A DNA stretch of 64,000 nucleotides from Pseudoscleropodium purum (taxonomy: Eukaryota; Streptophyta; Bryopsida; Hypnales; Brachytheciaceae). Where the stretch lies: the NCBI GenBank assembly GCA_963969395.1, contig OZ017796.1, forward strand, positions 40,414,243-40,478,242, given 5' to 3'. Every line of letters begins with the position of its first letter. The stretch's first letter is position 1. Positions 1 to 8,330 of the stretch are shown here, one piece after another. The notes under the pieces were generated by a model. The model saw only the letters and a program-made list of their open reading frames with translations. It was not told the DNA's origin and did no database searches. A program made the translations under genes and the position numbers.

Positions 1-2
1 TG

Positions 3-941
3 AACGTTCCAAAAGATGTGGGCAACAATAGTGGTGATGAGGGGGAACCAAATATTGCGGTACAGAAAAATAATGATTCACTTGGGATGGCAGTCACAAA
101 TTCGGCAATTGTAAAGAGTGATAAAGGAAAAGAGCCAATGAAGTCAATTTTTGAAGTACCGAGATCTAGTGCTCTTCCACCAATACCGTTGAAGTCTGTT
201 AGCACTCGATTGAATGATTCTCAGAGCTTTGGATATGGAAAACGCCTAATGAACATTTCCAAAGAAATTTCTATAGGCGGTAATCTACGGAAAGTAGCGT
301 CATCACCTATAAGCCTAAGTGATACGGATAGTGATCGGATGCCATTGCAGATGAGCGCGATGGCTTCTTTGGGGCAAGTGGCAGACACATGGCCTGCGGT
401 GAGGGGTCAAGGCTCATCTTTAGCCCTAGATCGCTACTTGTATGGTGCTTCAGGGGAGGTGGTGGTAGCGGTTGCCACTCGTGCTCAGACCATTGCACAG
501 GCGGTGGCACCCTCTTCCATTATGCTGGATAGTAGTGGTCGTTCACGCCATGTGGGTTTGCCGGACCACATTGGTCAGTCCCGGCTACCTCTTTTGTTCA
601 GCATTGCGGATGCGGTTTCTTCTACTGCCGCTCCCACATCGAATCCGGTCCCACCGGTTTCTTCTAGTCTTGGAGATGCTACACACACCTTGGCGTATAA
701 GGTGTTGCAGTTGCCGGTGTTTGCTGGCGTGGACTTTCTCACACCGGATTTTCAACCATCCGGTGTATTCCACTTGGCAGGTAGTATGTTGGAAGGCAAG
801 GTGCCCATTCCGTCGTTGGAGGTGTCACAGGCAATGACGGCTCCATCCACTGAGGAGGATTTGGTGGCAATGTGGGCCAAGTTGGCGGTGGAGGCTATTT
901 CTGCATTTGAGGCCAATGCCACTTCCACACCTACGGAGTAG
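3..941 (+). pseudogene. gag-like / N-terminal polyprotein region of the retrotransposon (5' partial)
   Basis: The frame is already open at base 3, so the true start probably lies outside the window. About 313 codons are visible. They are rich in Ser, Pro, Ala and Thr, with no recognisable capsid fold and no CCHC zinc knuckle, so the gag label rests on position only. The frame ends at TAG (939-941) and then continues without a shift into the protease region. The TAG may be a genuine gag/pol stop or, more likely given the other decay, a mutated CAG. Codon use and GC content match the downstream polyprotein, not the AT-rich flank. Confidence 0.5.
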
Positions 942-1720
942 TCATCCAAGGATCAGTCCTTGCTCTCTGGAGTGGCTTATTTGTCTGATGTTGCAGCCCG
1001 GTCGGCACGGGAGCGACATAGTACGCGTCCAAAGGTGATACGTTTGGTAAATGACGACGGAGTCATGGTGGTTGGCCGTACGGATGGCAACCCCACTCGA
1101 GCTACCCCCCTATGTGTTATGTTGGATTTCGGGGCTCAGCCAGTGATGATTGGCAAACAGCTAGCCCAAGATTTGGATCTAGGTGCTTTAGACCTCGAGC
1201 CTTGCCCATTCACAATTGTCACATCGGTCGGGGGAACGGAGAAGGCCATGGGGTACACCCAACATCCATTACAGTTGATGTTTGGCATGGGATCTGGTCT
1301 ATTGTTTTCACATGTCTCTCTTCAGTGCTTTGTGACTGGTGCCACCAACTACGACATTTGGGTGGGTCAGCAGGTACTTTATCCACACGGCTTTGGGGTG
1401 GATAACTGGACAGAGGAGGCTTGGATTAGGCCTGGGTGGTCTGCCGGTGATGGTAGCAAGGAGCTCATCCCCGTTGTCTTCGCATCTAGCACAGTGACTC
1501 CTACAGCGGATGCTATGTTTGGGTGCAGCATTTTGGCATCCGATTTGTCATGTGGTTCTACGCTTTTAGAGGAGACATATGCTTTTATGTCAGGGGTAGC
1601 CAAATCACAGGAGCACGTACCACCACAGATCCCTCTACGTCATTGCAAGGATCCGGTTCCACCTTGGGGGACTCAATTGGAGCTCACTCGCCGTAGTCGG
1701 GAGATTGTGGATGCTTTGGA
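942..1720 (+). pseudogene. retroviral-type aspartic protease domain, active-site motif altered
   Basis: This continues the gag frame. The segment around 1119-1160 has the signature of a retropepsin active-site loop, hydrophobic residues then Asp-x-Gly-Ala-Gln-Pro-Val, followed by alternating hydrophobic strands up to a Tyr-Asp-Ile-Trp-Val-Gly motif near 1350. That is the pattern of gypsy proteases, which cut the polyprotein. The active-site triad reads Asp-Phe-Gly (1125-1133) where the family has Asp-Ser-Gly or Asp-Thr-Gly. A Ser-to-Phe change needs one C-to-T transition, so this copy is probably inactive. No frameshift or stop occurs within the domain. The region downstream to about 1770 is a linker before the methyltransferase. 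Confidence 0.7.
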
Positions 1721-1769
1721 TGCTTCGCATTACTCAGAGTATTCTTCTACCCCGTTGTTGGCTCGTACT

Positions 1770-2758
1770 ATTCAGTGGCGTCCACCAGATGAGGGTATTA
1801 CCCTCGTGGAGCTCTTTGCCAGCATTGGTACAGGGCTAGCGGCGGTGTTAGAAGCCGGGTTCAAAGTACGACGGTACATTCATGTGGATAGTGGCTTTGC
1901 GGCCAACCGTGCCGCTCACCATCACATCCAACGTCTTTTGGCGTTGTATCCAGAGCAGTTACCACCTTTTGCGATTCGAAGGTGTTTTGGTAAATTGCCA
2001 CGTGATGTGACCTTGATTAGTGAGGATGATCTTCGCCAATTGGGTCATGTGGACTTGGTGATTGCCGGATGGCCTTGCCAAGGCCATTCACGGGCGGGCA
2101 GTGGACGTGGCTTGGATGATCCACGGTCGGGGCTCTTTGCGGATTTGCTTAGGCTCATCCAATGGTGGATTATCCACCAATCGATGCCACCGGGTACATT
2201 TTTGAGAATGTACCTCCATTGGGGGATACACGGACGAAGGTGCATGAGGATGGGGCATACATCCATCACCTTCTTGGTCCCCTCACGTATGTTGATGCCG
2301 CGGCGTTGGGCTCTTACGTCCATCGGCCACATTGGATTTGGACCAACTTGGCATCATCGGCAACGCTCACCTCTGCACTTGCACAAGTGCAGCGACCCGT
2401 GCGGCGTGAGGTGGATGACATCTTGGACGACCATCGTATTTCTACAGAGGTTACCAAGGATGATGAGCTACCTTTGGCTGTGGTGAACCACGTTGGTTTC
2501 ACATGGGGGGCATTTCCCACATTGATGTGCTACCCTAGGTCTTTTGCCTTTAGGACACGCGGTCCGGGTATGGTTTGGGACTCTACTTCCCAAACTTATG
2601 AGGAGCCTTCTGCCAATGAGAGGGAGCGGGCCATGGGCTTTTTGACAGGCACCACTGCGGCACCGGATCTCTCTGAGGGCCAACGTCGTTATTTGTTGGG
2701 TCAAGCTATTGACTTCAACACTCTTGTTTGGGTTTGTGGCCTCTGTTTTGCCTTTTAG
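1770..2758 (+). pseudogene. C5-cytosine DNA methyltransferase domain inside the retrotransposon
   Basis: The domain would transfer a methyl group from S-adenosylmethionine to cytosine C5. Motifs appear in canonical order. Motif I (SAM binding) lies at about 1800-1862 with Glu-Leu-Phe-Ala-Ser-Ile-Gly-Thr-Gly. Motif IV is at 2070-2081 and includes Pro-Cys-Gln with the catalytic Cys at 2076-2078. Motif VI, Phe-Glu-Asn-Val, is at 2201-2212. An Arg/His-rich segment ending Trp-Thr-Asn-Leu follows near 2320-2350 (motif VIII region). Glu-Arg-x-Arg-Ala-Met-Gly-Phe lies near 2620 and Leu-Gly-Gln-Ala near 2700 (motifs IX-X). By eye the spacing and the last motifs resemble DNMT3/DRM enzymes more than DNMT1 or CMT. 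A one-base frameshift lies between about 2150 and 2195, between motifs IV and VI, and a TAG ends the frame at 2756. All key residues survive, so the domain decayed recently. The reading frame continues directly into the pol region. Confidence 0.88.
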
Positions 2759-3058
2759 CGTCGTTCGCGTGACCAACCACACGTGCTGGGGGCAGACTCT
2801 GATGGTCAGAGGGCAGCGGTGCCACATCTCATAGAGAGCGAGGAAGCGGAGTTGCTTTTTCGTTTGGAGAGGCACGTGGATGAGGAGCTTCGTGCTCAGC
2901 GTGTCTTTGTAGCCTTGGCCGAGGACTTTGGTAGAGAGGATGCTGGGGATATCTTTTCCCGGTTTTATCATCACGATATGGAATTTTATATGAATCCCGT
3001 GAGTGAGAAGGTTAGGGGCATGAATGCCCTCTCTGCTACTAAGTAGCAATCATCGGCC
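2759..3058 (+). pseudogene. linker between methyltransferase and reverse transcriptase
   Basis: This is the same frame as the second half of the methyltransferase, bounded by TAG at 2756-2758 and broken by TAG at 3044-3046. About 95 codons are rich in Glu, Arg and Leu, suggesting a helical linker. I recognise no domain. It probably belongs to the same polyprotein, because the frame is unbroken apart from the amber stops. Confidence 0.5.
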
Positions 3059-3945
3059 GTGCCGGTACGTAGTGAGTCTTCTACGGTGGAGAAGGAGACC
3101 ACGGAGTTTGATGATTGGCCTTTGGAGTTAGGGCCACATCTTACTAGTGCCGAGGTACGAAGGGTGCGAGCGTTCATACGTTCGTATCGCAGCTATTTTG
3201 CCTTTAGTCTCCATAATTTGGAAGGCTATAAAGGCAAACCCATTCACATTGAGTTGGAGGACGACCATCCGATCTTCCGACGCCCGTACAAGCTCAGTCT
3301 TTCAGAGAAAGTTGGTGTGCAGACTCGTTGTCAGGAGTTGTTGGCCGCCAGCTTGATTGAGCTCTCTAACGGTGAATATGCTTGTGCCACAGTTATGCCA
3401 TCGAAGAAGGATATCTTTGGCAACTGGACGGAGAAACGGATGTGTGGCGATTATAGACCGGTCAACTGCAAGACCAAGTCAAACCGGTATCCCATGCCCA
3501 CGCTAGAGGAGTTATTTGATGTGGTGGGCCACGCTAGAGTATTTAGTACTCTAGATTTGCGGTCTGGTTATCATCAGTTACCATTGATGGTGGATGACCA
3601 AATGAAGACTGCATTCTGGGGAGTTGATCTGGATGGGAGAGATCAACTCTACCATTGGAAGTTTCTTCCATTTGGCCTCAAGAACGCACCCGCTGAGTTT
3701 CAGAGGGTGATGGACCGGGTGTTGACCGGTTTACTGTTTACTCGATGCTACATCGATGATGTTATCATTTTTAGTAGCAGCCCACAAGAGCATATGAGGC
3801 ATCTTCAGGAGGTATTTGAGAGATTACGGCAGTAGGGATTACATTTGCACCATGGCAAGTGCAAGTTCTTCCACGACCGATTGCCATATTTGGGACACAT
3901 GATTGTTCCAGGGGGTCTTGGCGTATAGCACGCCAAGGTAGATGC
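3059..3945 (+). pseudogene. Ty3/gypsy reverse transcriptase domain
   Basis: The domain copies element RNA into cDNA. Visible hallmarks are the N-terminal Pro-x-x-Arg-Arg-Pro-Tyr segment near 3270-3290, a Cys-Gly-Asp-Tyr-Arg-Pro-Val-Asn motif near 3440-3470, Thr-Leu-Asp-Leu-Arg-Ser-Gly-Tyr-His-Gln near 3546-3580, Leu-Pro-Phe-Gly-Leu-Lys-Asn-Ala-Pro near 3665-3695, and the catalytic Tyr-Ile-Asp-Asp box at 3749-3760. The frame is the one used by the second half of the methyltransferase. Amber stops interrupt it at 3833 and 3927. Both sit where the family often has Gln or another residue one transition away. The thumb/connection region runs on into the RNase H segment. The assignment is secure; the copy is dead. 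Confidence 0.93.
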
Positions 3946-4827
3946 ATTGCAGAAGATTCCTGCCCCAACCGACGTGTCACGGCTTCGAGCTTTTCTTGGC
4001 TTGGCGAATTACTATCGCCGATTTGTCAAAAACTTTAGCTTGATTGCTAAACCGTTGACTATTCTCACAGGAAAGGATCAACCATGGACTTGGGGACGCG
4101 AGCAGGAGCATGCATTTGCTACCTTGAAGCTGAAGCTTGGTTCAGCTCCTGTATTGCGGCGTCCGGATGCAACACGGCCCTTTCAATTGCACACAGACTA
4201 GAGTGCGGTGGGATTGGGTGCAGTATTGACTCAGAAGGATGAGGAAGGACAGGAGTATGTTGTTTCTTTTGCTTCTAGGAGCAACAACAATGCGGAGTCC
4301 AACTATCATCCTATGAGGGGGAGGCTTTGGCAGCGGTTTGGGCCATAGCTCATTTCAAGCCTTATTTGTATGGGCAACGTTTTACATTGGTGACCAACCA
4401 CCAGCCTTTGAAGTGGCTCATGGAGTCTGACAAGCTCACTGGCAAGCTTGCCAGGTGGGCTTTGTTGCTTCAAGAGTATGATTTTGAGGTTGTACATCGG
4501 GCCGACATCACCAACTTGGATGCAGATGGTCTTTCTTGCAATCCAAGTCCTTCGGAAGAAGATGTGACTGGTGCTAGGTGGCATGGGGATTGTGATAGGG
4601 AGTCGGTTCCGGAGTGGCATGCAGCAGCTTATCTCACCTTGATGTCTGGCTCCACATCGACGTTGTTTGACTTGACAACGGATGAGGAACCAGACAAGGC
4701 CCAAGTTGTTAGCGATGTGTGGGAAGACATTCCAGTCTTGCACAAGCTACAACATGGGATGCTTCCACCTGCTCTTTCGGCTATGGAGCGCGATCGAGTT
4801 GGACACCGGATAACAAGGTTTCGTTGA
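3946..4827 (+). pseudogene. RNase H domain (connection plus RNase HI fold), frameshifted
   Basis: The domain removes RNA from the RNA-DNA hybrid during reverse transcription. The connection region (Leu-Arg-Ala-Phe-Leu-Gly-Leu-x-Asn-Tyr-Tyr-Arg-Arg-Phe, about 3970-4025) leads to the His-Thr-Asp catalytic start near 4192-4198. A TAG follows directly at 4199, where gypsy elements commonly have Trp. After about 35 more codons a one-base deletion near 4296-4312 shifts the frame. The rest (Glu-Gly-Glu-Ala-Leu-Ala-Ala-Val, then Thr-Asn-His-Gln-Pro-Leu-Lys-Trp-Leu, then His-Arg-Ala-Asp-Ile-Thr-Asn-Leu-Asp-Ala-Asp-Gly-Leu-Ser) is typical RNase H to about 4545. A spacer follows to the TGA at 4825. Confidence 0.9.
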
Positions 4828-5640
4828 GAGAACGACCTTCTATTTCGGGTGTGGCCGGATGGGACTAGGCGCATAGTTCCCAGGCCAGATCAGAGGGCTT
4901 TGTTGGTACGGCAAGTACACGAAGACCTTGGTCATTTTGGTGTGCGACGGACTCATTCGATATTGCGCAACCAATATTGGTGGACCGGCATGTATCAGCA
5001 GGTCGCCATTTATGTTTCACGGTGTGAGGTGTGTGATCGGGTGCGATCCAGCTTCAACACTTTATCACCGCAGTTGCAACCTTTGCCCATTATAGGATTG
5101 GGCTATTGTTGGTCCTTGGACTTTGCTGGTCCACTTGTCGTAACTCCACGTGGAGCCAAGTATGTCTTGGTGATGGTGGAGCATTTCAGCAAGTGGATTG
5201 AGCTTGTGGCTCTTCCACAAAACTCTTCAGAATTGGCGGCCATGGCATTCCTCGACCAAGTGTTGGCTCGTTTTGGAGCCCCAGTTGAGGTTTTGACTGA
5301 TCAGGGGTGAGATTTCCTTGGGGCTTTTGAAGCTTTGTGTACCAAGGCTTTGATTGACCATCGTACCACTTCTCGGGATCATCCGGAAGCAGACGGTTTG
5401 GTGGAGCGTGTGGTTCAGACCGTAAAACCGGGCCTACGGAAGTATGGATTATTCCAAGGTGGCCACCATGATTGGGATCTGATGATACCATGGATCGCCA
5501 TGGGGTATCGGTTTAGTCAACTGGCTGCTTTCAATCCGTATCAGTTGTTATACGGACGAGAGCCCATTCTACCCTGTTCTGTACGGGAGAAGTTGGCTCT
5601 TGTTGTGGATTTGGATGATCCAGAGGTGTAGATCCAGTGT
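4828..5640 (+). pseudogene. Ty3/gypsy integrase (zinc-binding and catalytic core)
   Basis: The domain inserts the cDNA into the host genome. The N-terminal HHCC zinc site is visible: His-x4-His near 4918-4935 and Cys-x2-Cys near 5023-5036. The catalytic core shows Asp at 5119-5121 (Leu-Asp-Phe-Ala-Gly-Pro context), Asp at 5299-5301 (Leu-Thr-Asp-Gln-Gly) and Glu at 5404-5406, so the D-D-about-35-E triad is intact. Gly-Tyr-Arg and Pro-Tyr-Gln-Leu-Leu-Tyr-Gly-Arg segments near 5510-5560 are typical of the core end. TGA at 5308 is one transition from CGA, and TAG at 5629 one transition from TGG or CAG. The frame is the third of the element and continues from RNase H. Confidence 0.92.
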
Positions 5641-6180
5641 TTGCGTGACCGAGCGAAGTTCTTCAAGTGGGCCATGCCGATGGCCATGGAAAATTTATCC
5701 ATTGCTCAGCATTGCGACACGCTACGGTACGCTCGCATTCGTAGCGGCGCCTACCGACCTTAGTTGCGACGTTTTTCCACGGGGGATTACGTTTATTTGC
5801 AACGTGAGGCACCCACGACGTTGGACGTTAAGGCTGGACGGACCATTCTTTGCATGAACAATGTGTTGCCCAGTGGTATCTTATTGTTGGAAGGCATGGA
5901 TGGCCGGGAGTGTCGGGAGTACTCTAAAAATTGTGCTCCTTGCCATTTACCCATTGATGGCTCCGTTCATCCTGAGTTGGCCGTTGTGCTAGAGGGCCTT
6001 TCATGTTTTGTGTGTGGTGAGAAGAAGGGCGCTGCTACCATGTTATTGTGCGATCATTGCCAGCGTGGATGGCATATGGCTTGCTTGACGCCGCCTCTTT
6101 CTACTCTACCGTCCGGGAATTGGACTTGCCCTCGTTGTAGGAGGTTTTCTAACCATGTTTCACGTAGTGAACTGGCTTGA
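5641..6180 (+). pseudogene. integrase C-terminal region ending in a PHD zinc finger
   Basis: After TAG at 5761 the frame continues through a short SH3-like integrase tail (Gly-Asp-Tyr-Val-Tyr-Leu near 5788) to a PHD finger at 6004-6138. Cys-x2-Cys is at 6004-6015. A Met-Leu-Leu-Cys-Asp-x-Cys segment lies near 6040-6060, then Gly-Trp-His-x2-Cys near 6068-6084, and a final Cys-Pro-x-Cys at 6127-6138. The Trp before the last Cys pair is present. PHD fingers read histone H3 tails. Many plant gypsy integrases carry a chromodomain here instead, so this finger may steer integration toward a chromatin mark (inference). The natural stop is TGA at 6178-6180. The finger itself has no stop or frameshift. 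Confidence 0.85.
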
Positions 6181-7066
6181 CTTTCTCGTGCACTTTCACT
6201 GGTGTGGTGCGTTGCCATCTAGTTAGAGTTCTTGATTTTGTTTCAGATATAGGCAACGTGAAGATTGACCAAGGGACTGGCAACAAAGTTGCCTAAGGCG
6301 ATTAAAGATGGGGCTCACATTGCACCCGGCCTACCCTCTCTTTATTACTTCTCCATGCGCTTATTGATTCGGCGATGGATTACCTTTTGACTGGATGCGT
6401 ATAGTTGTTGCAGCGACATCACCATGGCGATAGTCTATGTTGTGTTGTTTGGTCCTAGCGAATTAGAGGGGCTCTTTATCCGCTAGGGAGGGCACTCGAG
6501 GGTGTACTTAGCATAGTTGTATTTGACTATGTTTCTCGTTTGTTTGATGTTGGTTGAGACTCTTGATCTGTTGTGGTTATCGATCTTTTTTTACACGACA
6601 GTTGTTACGGGATGTGGCGTCGGGGGCCTCCACATCGTAGTGTTTTAGCATAGGTTAGTTGTTGCTAATCTACGTGTATGTGGGACGTGCGGCTGGCACA
6701 CCTCATTCATCCTACGGATGAGTTTAATCCGTTAGGATTTTATGTGTGTGTGTGTATAGTGGCACACACGTGCTTGACTTGACGTCTTTGTCAAGTCAAG
6801 CTTTGTGAGTGAGTTAGAGAGTGTTAGTGATTACCGTTGCTTGTAAGTGATTGTTTGTCATTAGTGAAGGCTCCGCATTCTCTCATACTTCTTACACTCG
6901 TTGATTCTCCCTTTGTGGAGTGCGAGTCGCTTGACTACTCTTGTGATTTGCAACATATTCCTCGAGGGTGTACTTAGCATAGTTGTGTTTGACTATGTTT
7001 CTCGTTTGTTTGATGTTGGTTGAGACTCTCGATCTGTTGTGGTTATCGATCTTTCTTTACACGACA
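6181..7066 (+). repeat. 3' non-coding/LTR region of the retrotransposon with an internal 106-bp direct repeat
   Basis: This region is non-coding. A 106-bp segment at 6495-6600 recurs at 6961-7066 with three mismatches, 466 bp apart. The first copy follows a purine-rich stretch (GGGAGGG near 6487) that could be the polypurine tract. The second copy ends in ACA exactly where AT-rich host DNA starts. One reading is that 6495-6960 is LTR sequence followed by a truncated second LTR copy; another is that the LTR itself carries terminal direct repeats. A (TG)n run sits near 6744-6755 and a perfect 12-bp inverted repeat at 6772-6801. The 5' LTR is not in the window, so LTR limits cannot be fixed. Confidence 0.6.
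6772..6801. repeat. perfect 12-bp inverted repeat with 6-bp loop
   Basis: Arms GCTTGACTTGAC and GTCAAGTCAAGC flank GTCTTT. The structure lies in the 3' non-coding/LTR part of the retrotransposon just downstream of a (TG)n run. It could be an RNA hairpin in the transcript or a protein-binding dyad. Confidence 0.8.
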
Positions 7067-8021
7067 AATTGCATTCTGATTTTTTAAAACAAAAGCTAAC
7101 CACCCTCTTGGTCATGAATAGCACAATTGAATTGAAAAGTGGCAAAATGCAGGGGCAACATTGTCTCTACATCAATGTAGAAATTCCATGAAATGTATAC
7201 TTGTACTTCCAAATTCTTTTTGCCCATGTCTCATTGTAAAATAAATTAGATATAGGGACTTCTTATAAAAATTTTCAAAGTAAGCTTCTTACATGTCCAG
7301 AATTACACACCACTAATCATTGCAAGAATGACTAAGGAAAAGTCCTTTTCAATTCACGACAAAGCATCATTCACTTTTGAGGTTGTACAAACATATTTAT
7401 ACTATAAACTTAGCCTCAAACAATGAAGGTTTTGTCCTATAATCGTAACCAAAACAGAAACTACCTAAATGTTTTCAATTATTACAGTGATTTAAAAAGA
7501 AGTTCTACAACAGTCAATCATAAGAGCCAATACATGAATAGGCGTTTCACATAGAAAAGAACCACTGAAAAGTAGATAAACAAAAAACGTTTAAGGAAAA
7601 AAAGTTTAATGAAAAAAAATTTAATTCCTTGGCTTCCATCGGAAAAAAAAAGAAATTCATACCTTGTTTGCTCCAAAGAAAGAACTCAATGAGACATCTT
7701 CACTGCCAAATCACTTTCATCAAAGCATGCAAACAAACTATCTCGACAACAAAAAAAGAGAAAAGAAATCATCATACACTGTTTGATACAACTAGTTGGA
7801 CCTTCAAATTTGATGAACAAATATGCAAAATAGTCCAGATATCGTCAAAAGATCAATATTCATAGATGCTCATGTTTTCAAAACAAAAGCAATGTGATAG
7901 TTGAGGACTCAACTTCTCTTCAAAAAAAGAAGACAATAAGTCACTCTGCTCAATTTTTTCATCCAACAACAGTAGAGACTGCATTTTCACAGAATTCACC
8001 TTTTCTAAGACAATGGAGGAA
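7067..8021. other. AT-rich stretch without recognisable gene
   Basis: This is host DNA right of the retrotransposon. I see only short ORFs with A-rich low complexity, and no splice-linked frame, RNA gene or repeat that I recognise. Confidence 0.6.
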
Positions 8022-8029
8022 TCCCCAAG

Positions 8030-8322
8030 CAGGGTTGACAGGACGATCGGACGTCCGGGATGTCCGGACGTGGACGTTGTGTCCGCAGCGTCCGCTGACA
8101 TTCGCGGACGCCGTCCGCCCCGTCCGCCCCGGTATGACCGTCTGCTCGGTTACGGCCGTCCGATCAACACGCAAATTGATCTGGTTCGCATGATCTGGGC
8201 ATCCGCCCCGCCCATCCGCCTTCCGACGGCGGGAAGGACGCTGCGTCCGTTGGTGTCCGTGAGGACGGACGTCCCGGTTACGAACGCCTTTTTCGGGCGG
8301 ACGTAGAGATTCGTCAACCCTG
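8030..8322 (-). mobile_element. hAT-type MITE, copy A (293 bp, GC-rich)
   Basis: The ends are CAGGGTTGAC and its reverse complement GTCAACCCTG. The direct repeat TCCCCAAG (8022-8029 and 8323-8330) flanks it exactly, and an 8-bp duplication with CAGGG ends is the hAT signature. The interior is dense in CGGACG/CGTCCG hexamers, very unlike the AT-rich surroundings, and encodes nothing convincing. Its left end matches the right end of copy B at 21503-21833 and the reverse also holds, so A lies inverted relative to B. It must be moved by a transposase encoded elsewhere. Confidence 0.88.
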
Positions 8323-8330
8323 TCCCCAAG

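Larger units (their letters stand above)
1..7066 (+). mobile_element. Ty3/gypsy LTR retrotransposon carrying a DNA methyltransferase and a PHD finger (5' end outside window, decayed)
   Basis: The order protease, reverse transcriptase, RNase H, integrase is that of the Ty3/gypsy superfamily. A C5-cytosine methyltransferase lies between protease and reverse transcriptase, and a PHD finger follows the integrase where many plant gypsy elements carry a chromodomain. The coding part reads through one frame (3 to about 2165), then a second (about 2170 to 4300), then a third (about 4310 to 6180). It therefore has two frameshifts, plus stops at 939, 2756, 3044, 3833, 3927, 4199, 4825, 5308, 5629 and 5761. 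Composition changes sharply at 7066, from GC-balanced element DNA to AT-rich host DNA, which marks the right edge. The 5' LTR, primer site and gag start lie left of the window. This copy cannot be autonomous. The superfamily is secure; the exact LTR boundaries are not. Confidence 0.93.

Noticed and set aside
307..949. Antisense and alternate-frame ORFs over the gag-like region
   Set aside because: Shadows of the real frame. The retroelement order fixes the plus-strand frame.
1770..2758. Bacterial restriction-modification methyltransferase or contamination
   Set aside because: It is in frame with gypsy protease and reverse transcriptase, has no cognate nuclease, and resembles eukaryotic DNMT3/DRM-type motifs.
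8013..8306. ORFs on both strands through the GC-rich block (also 21508-21883)
   Set aside because: They come from the hexamer repeat of the hAT-type MITEs, which has few stops in any frame. No domain, and both strands are equally open.
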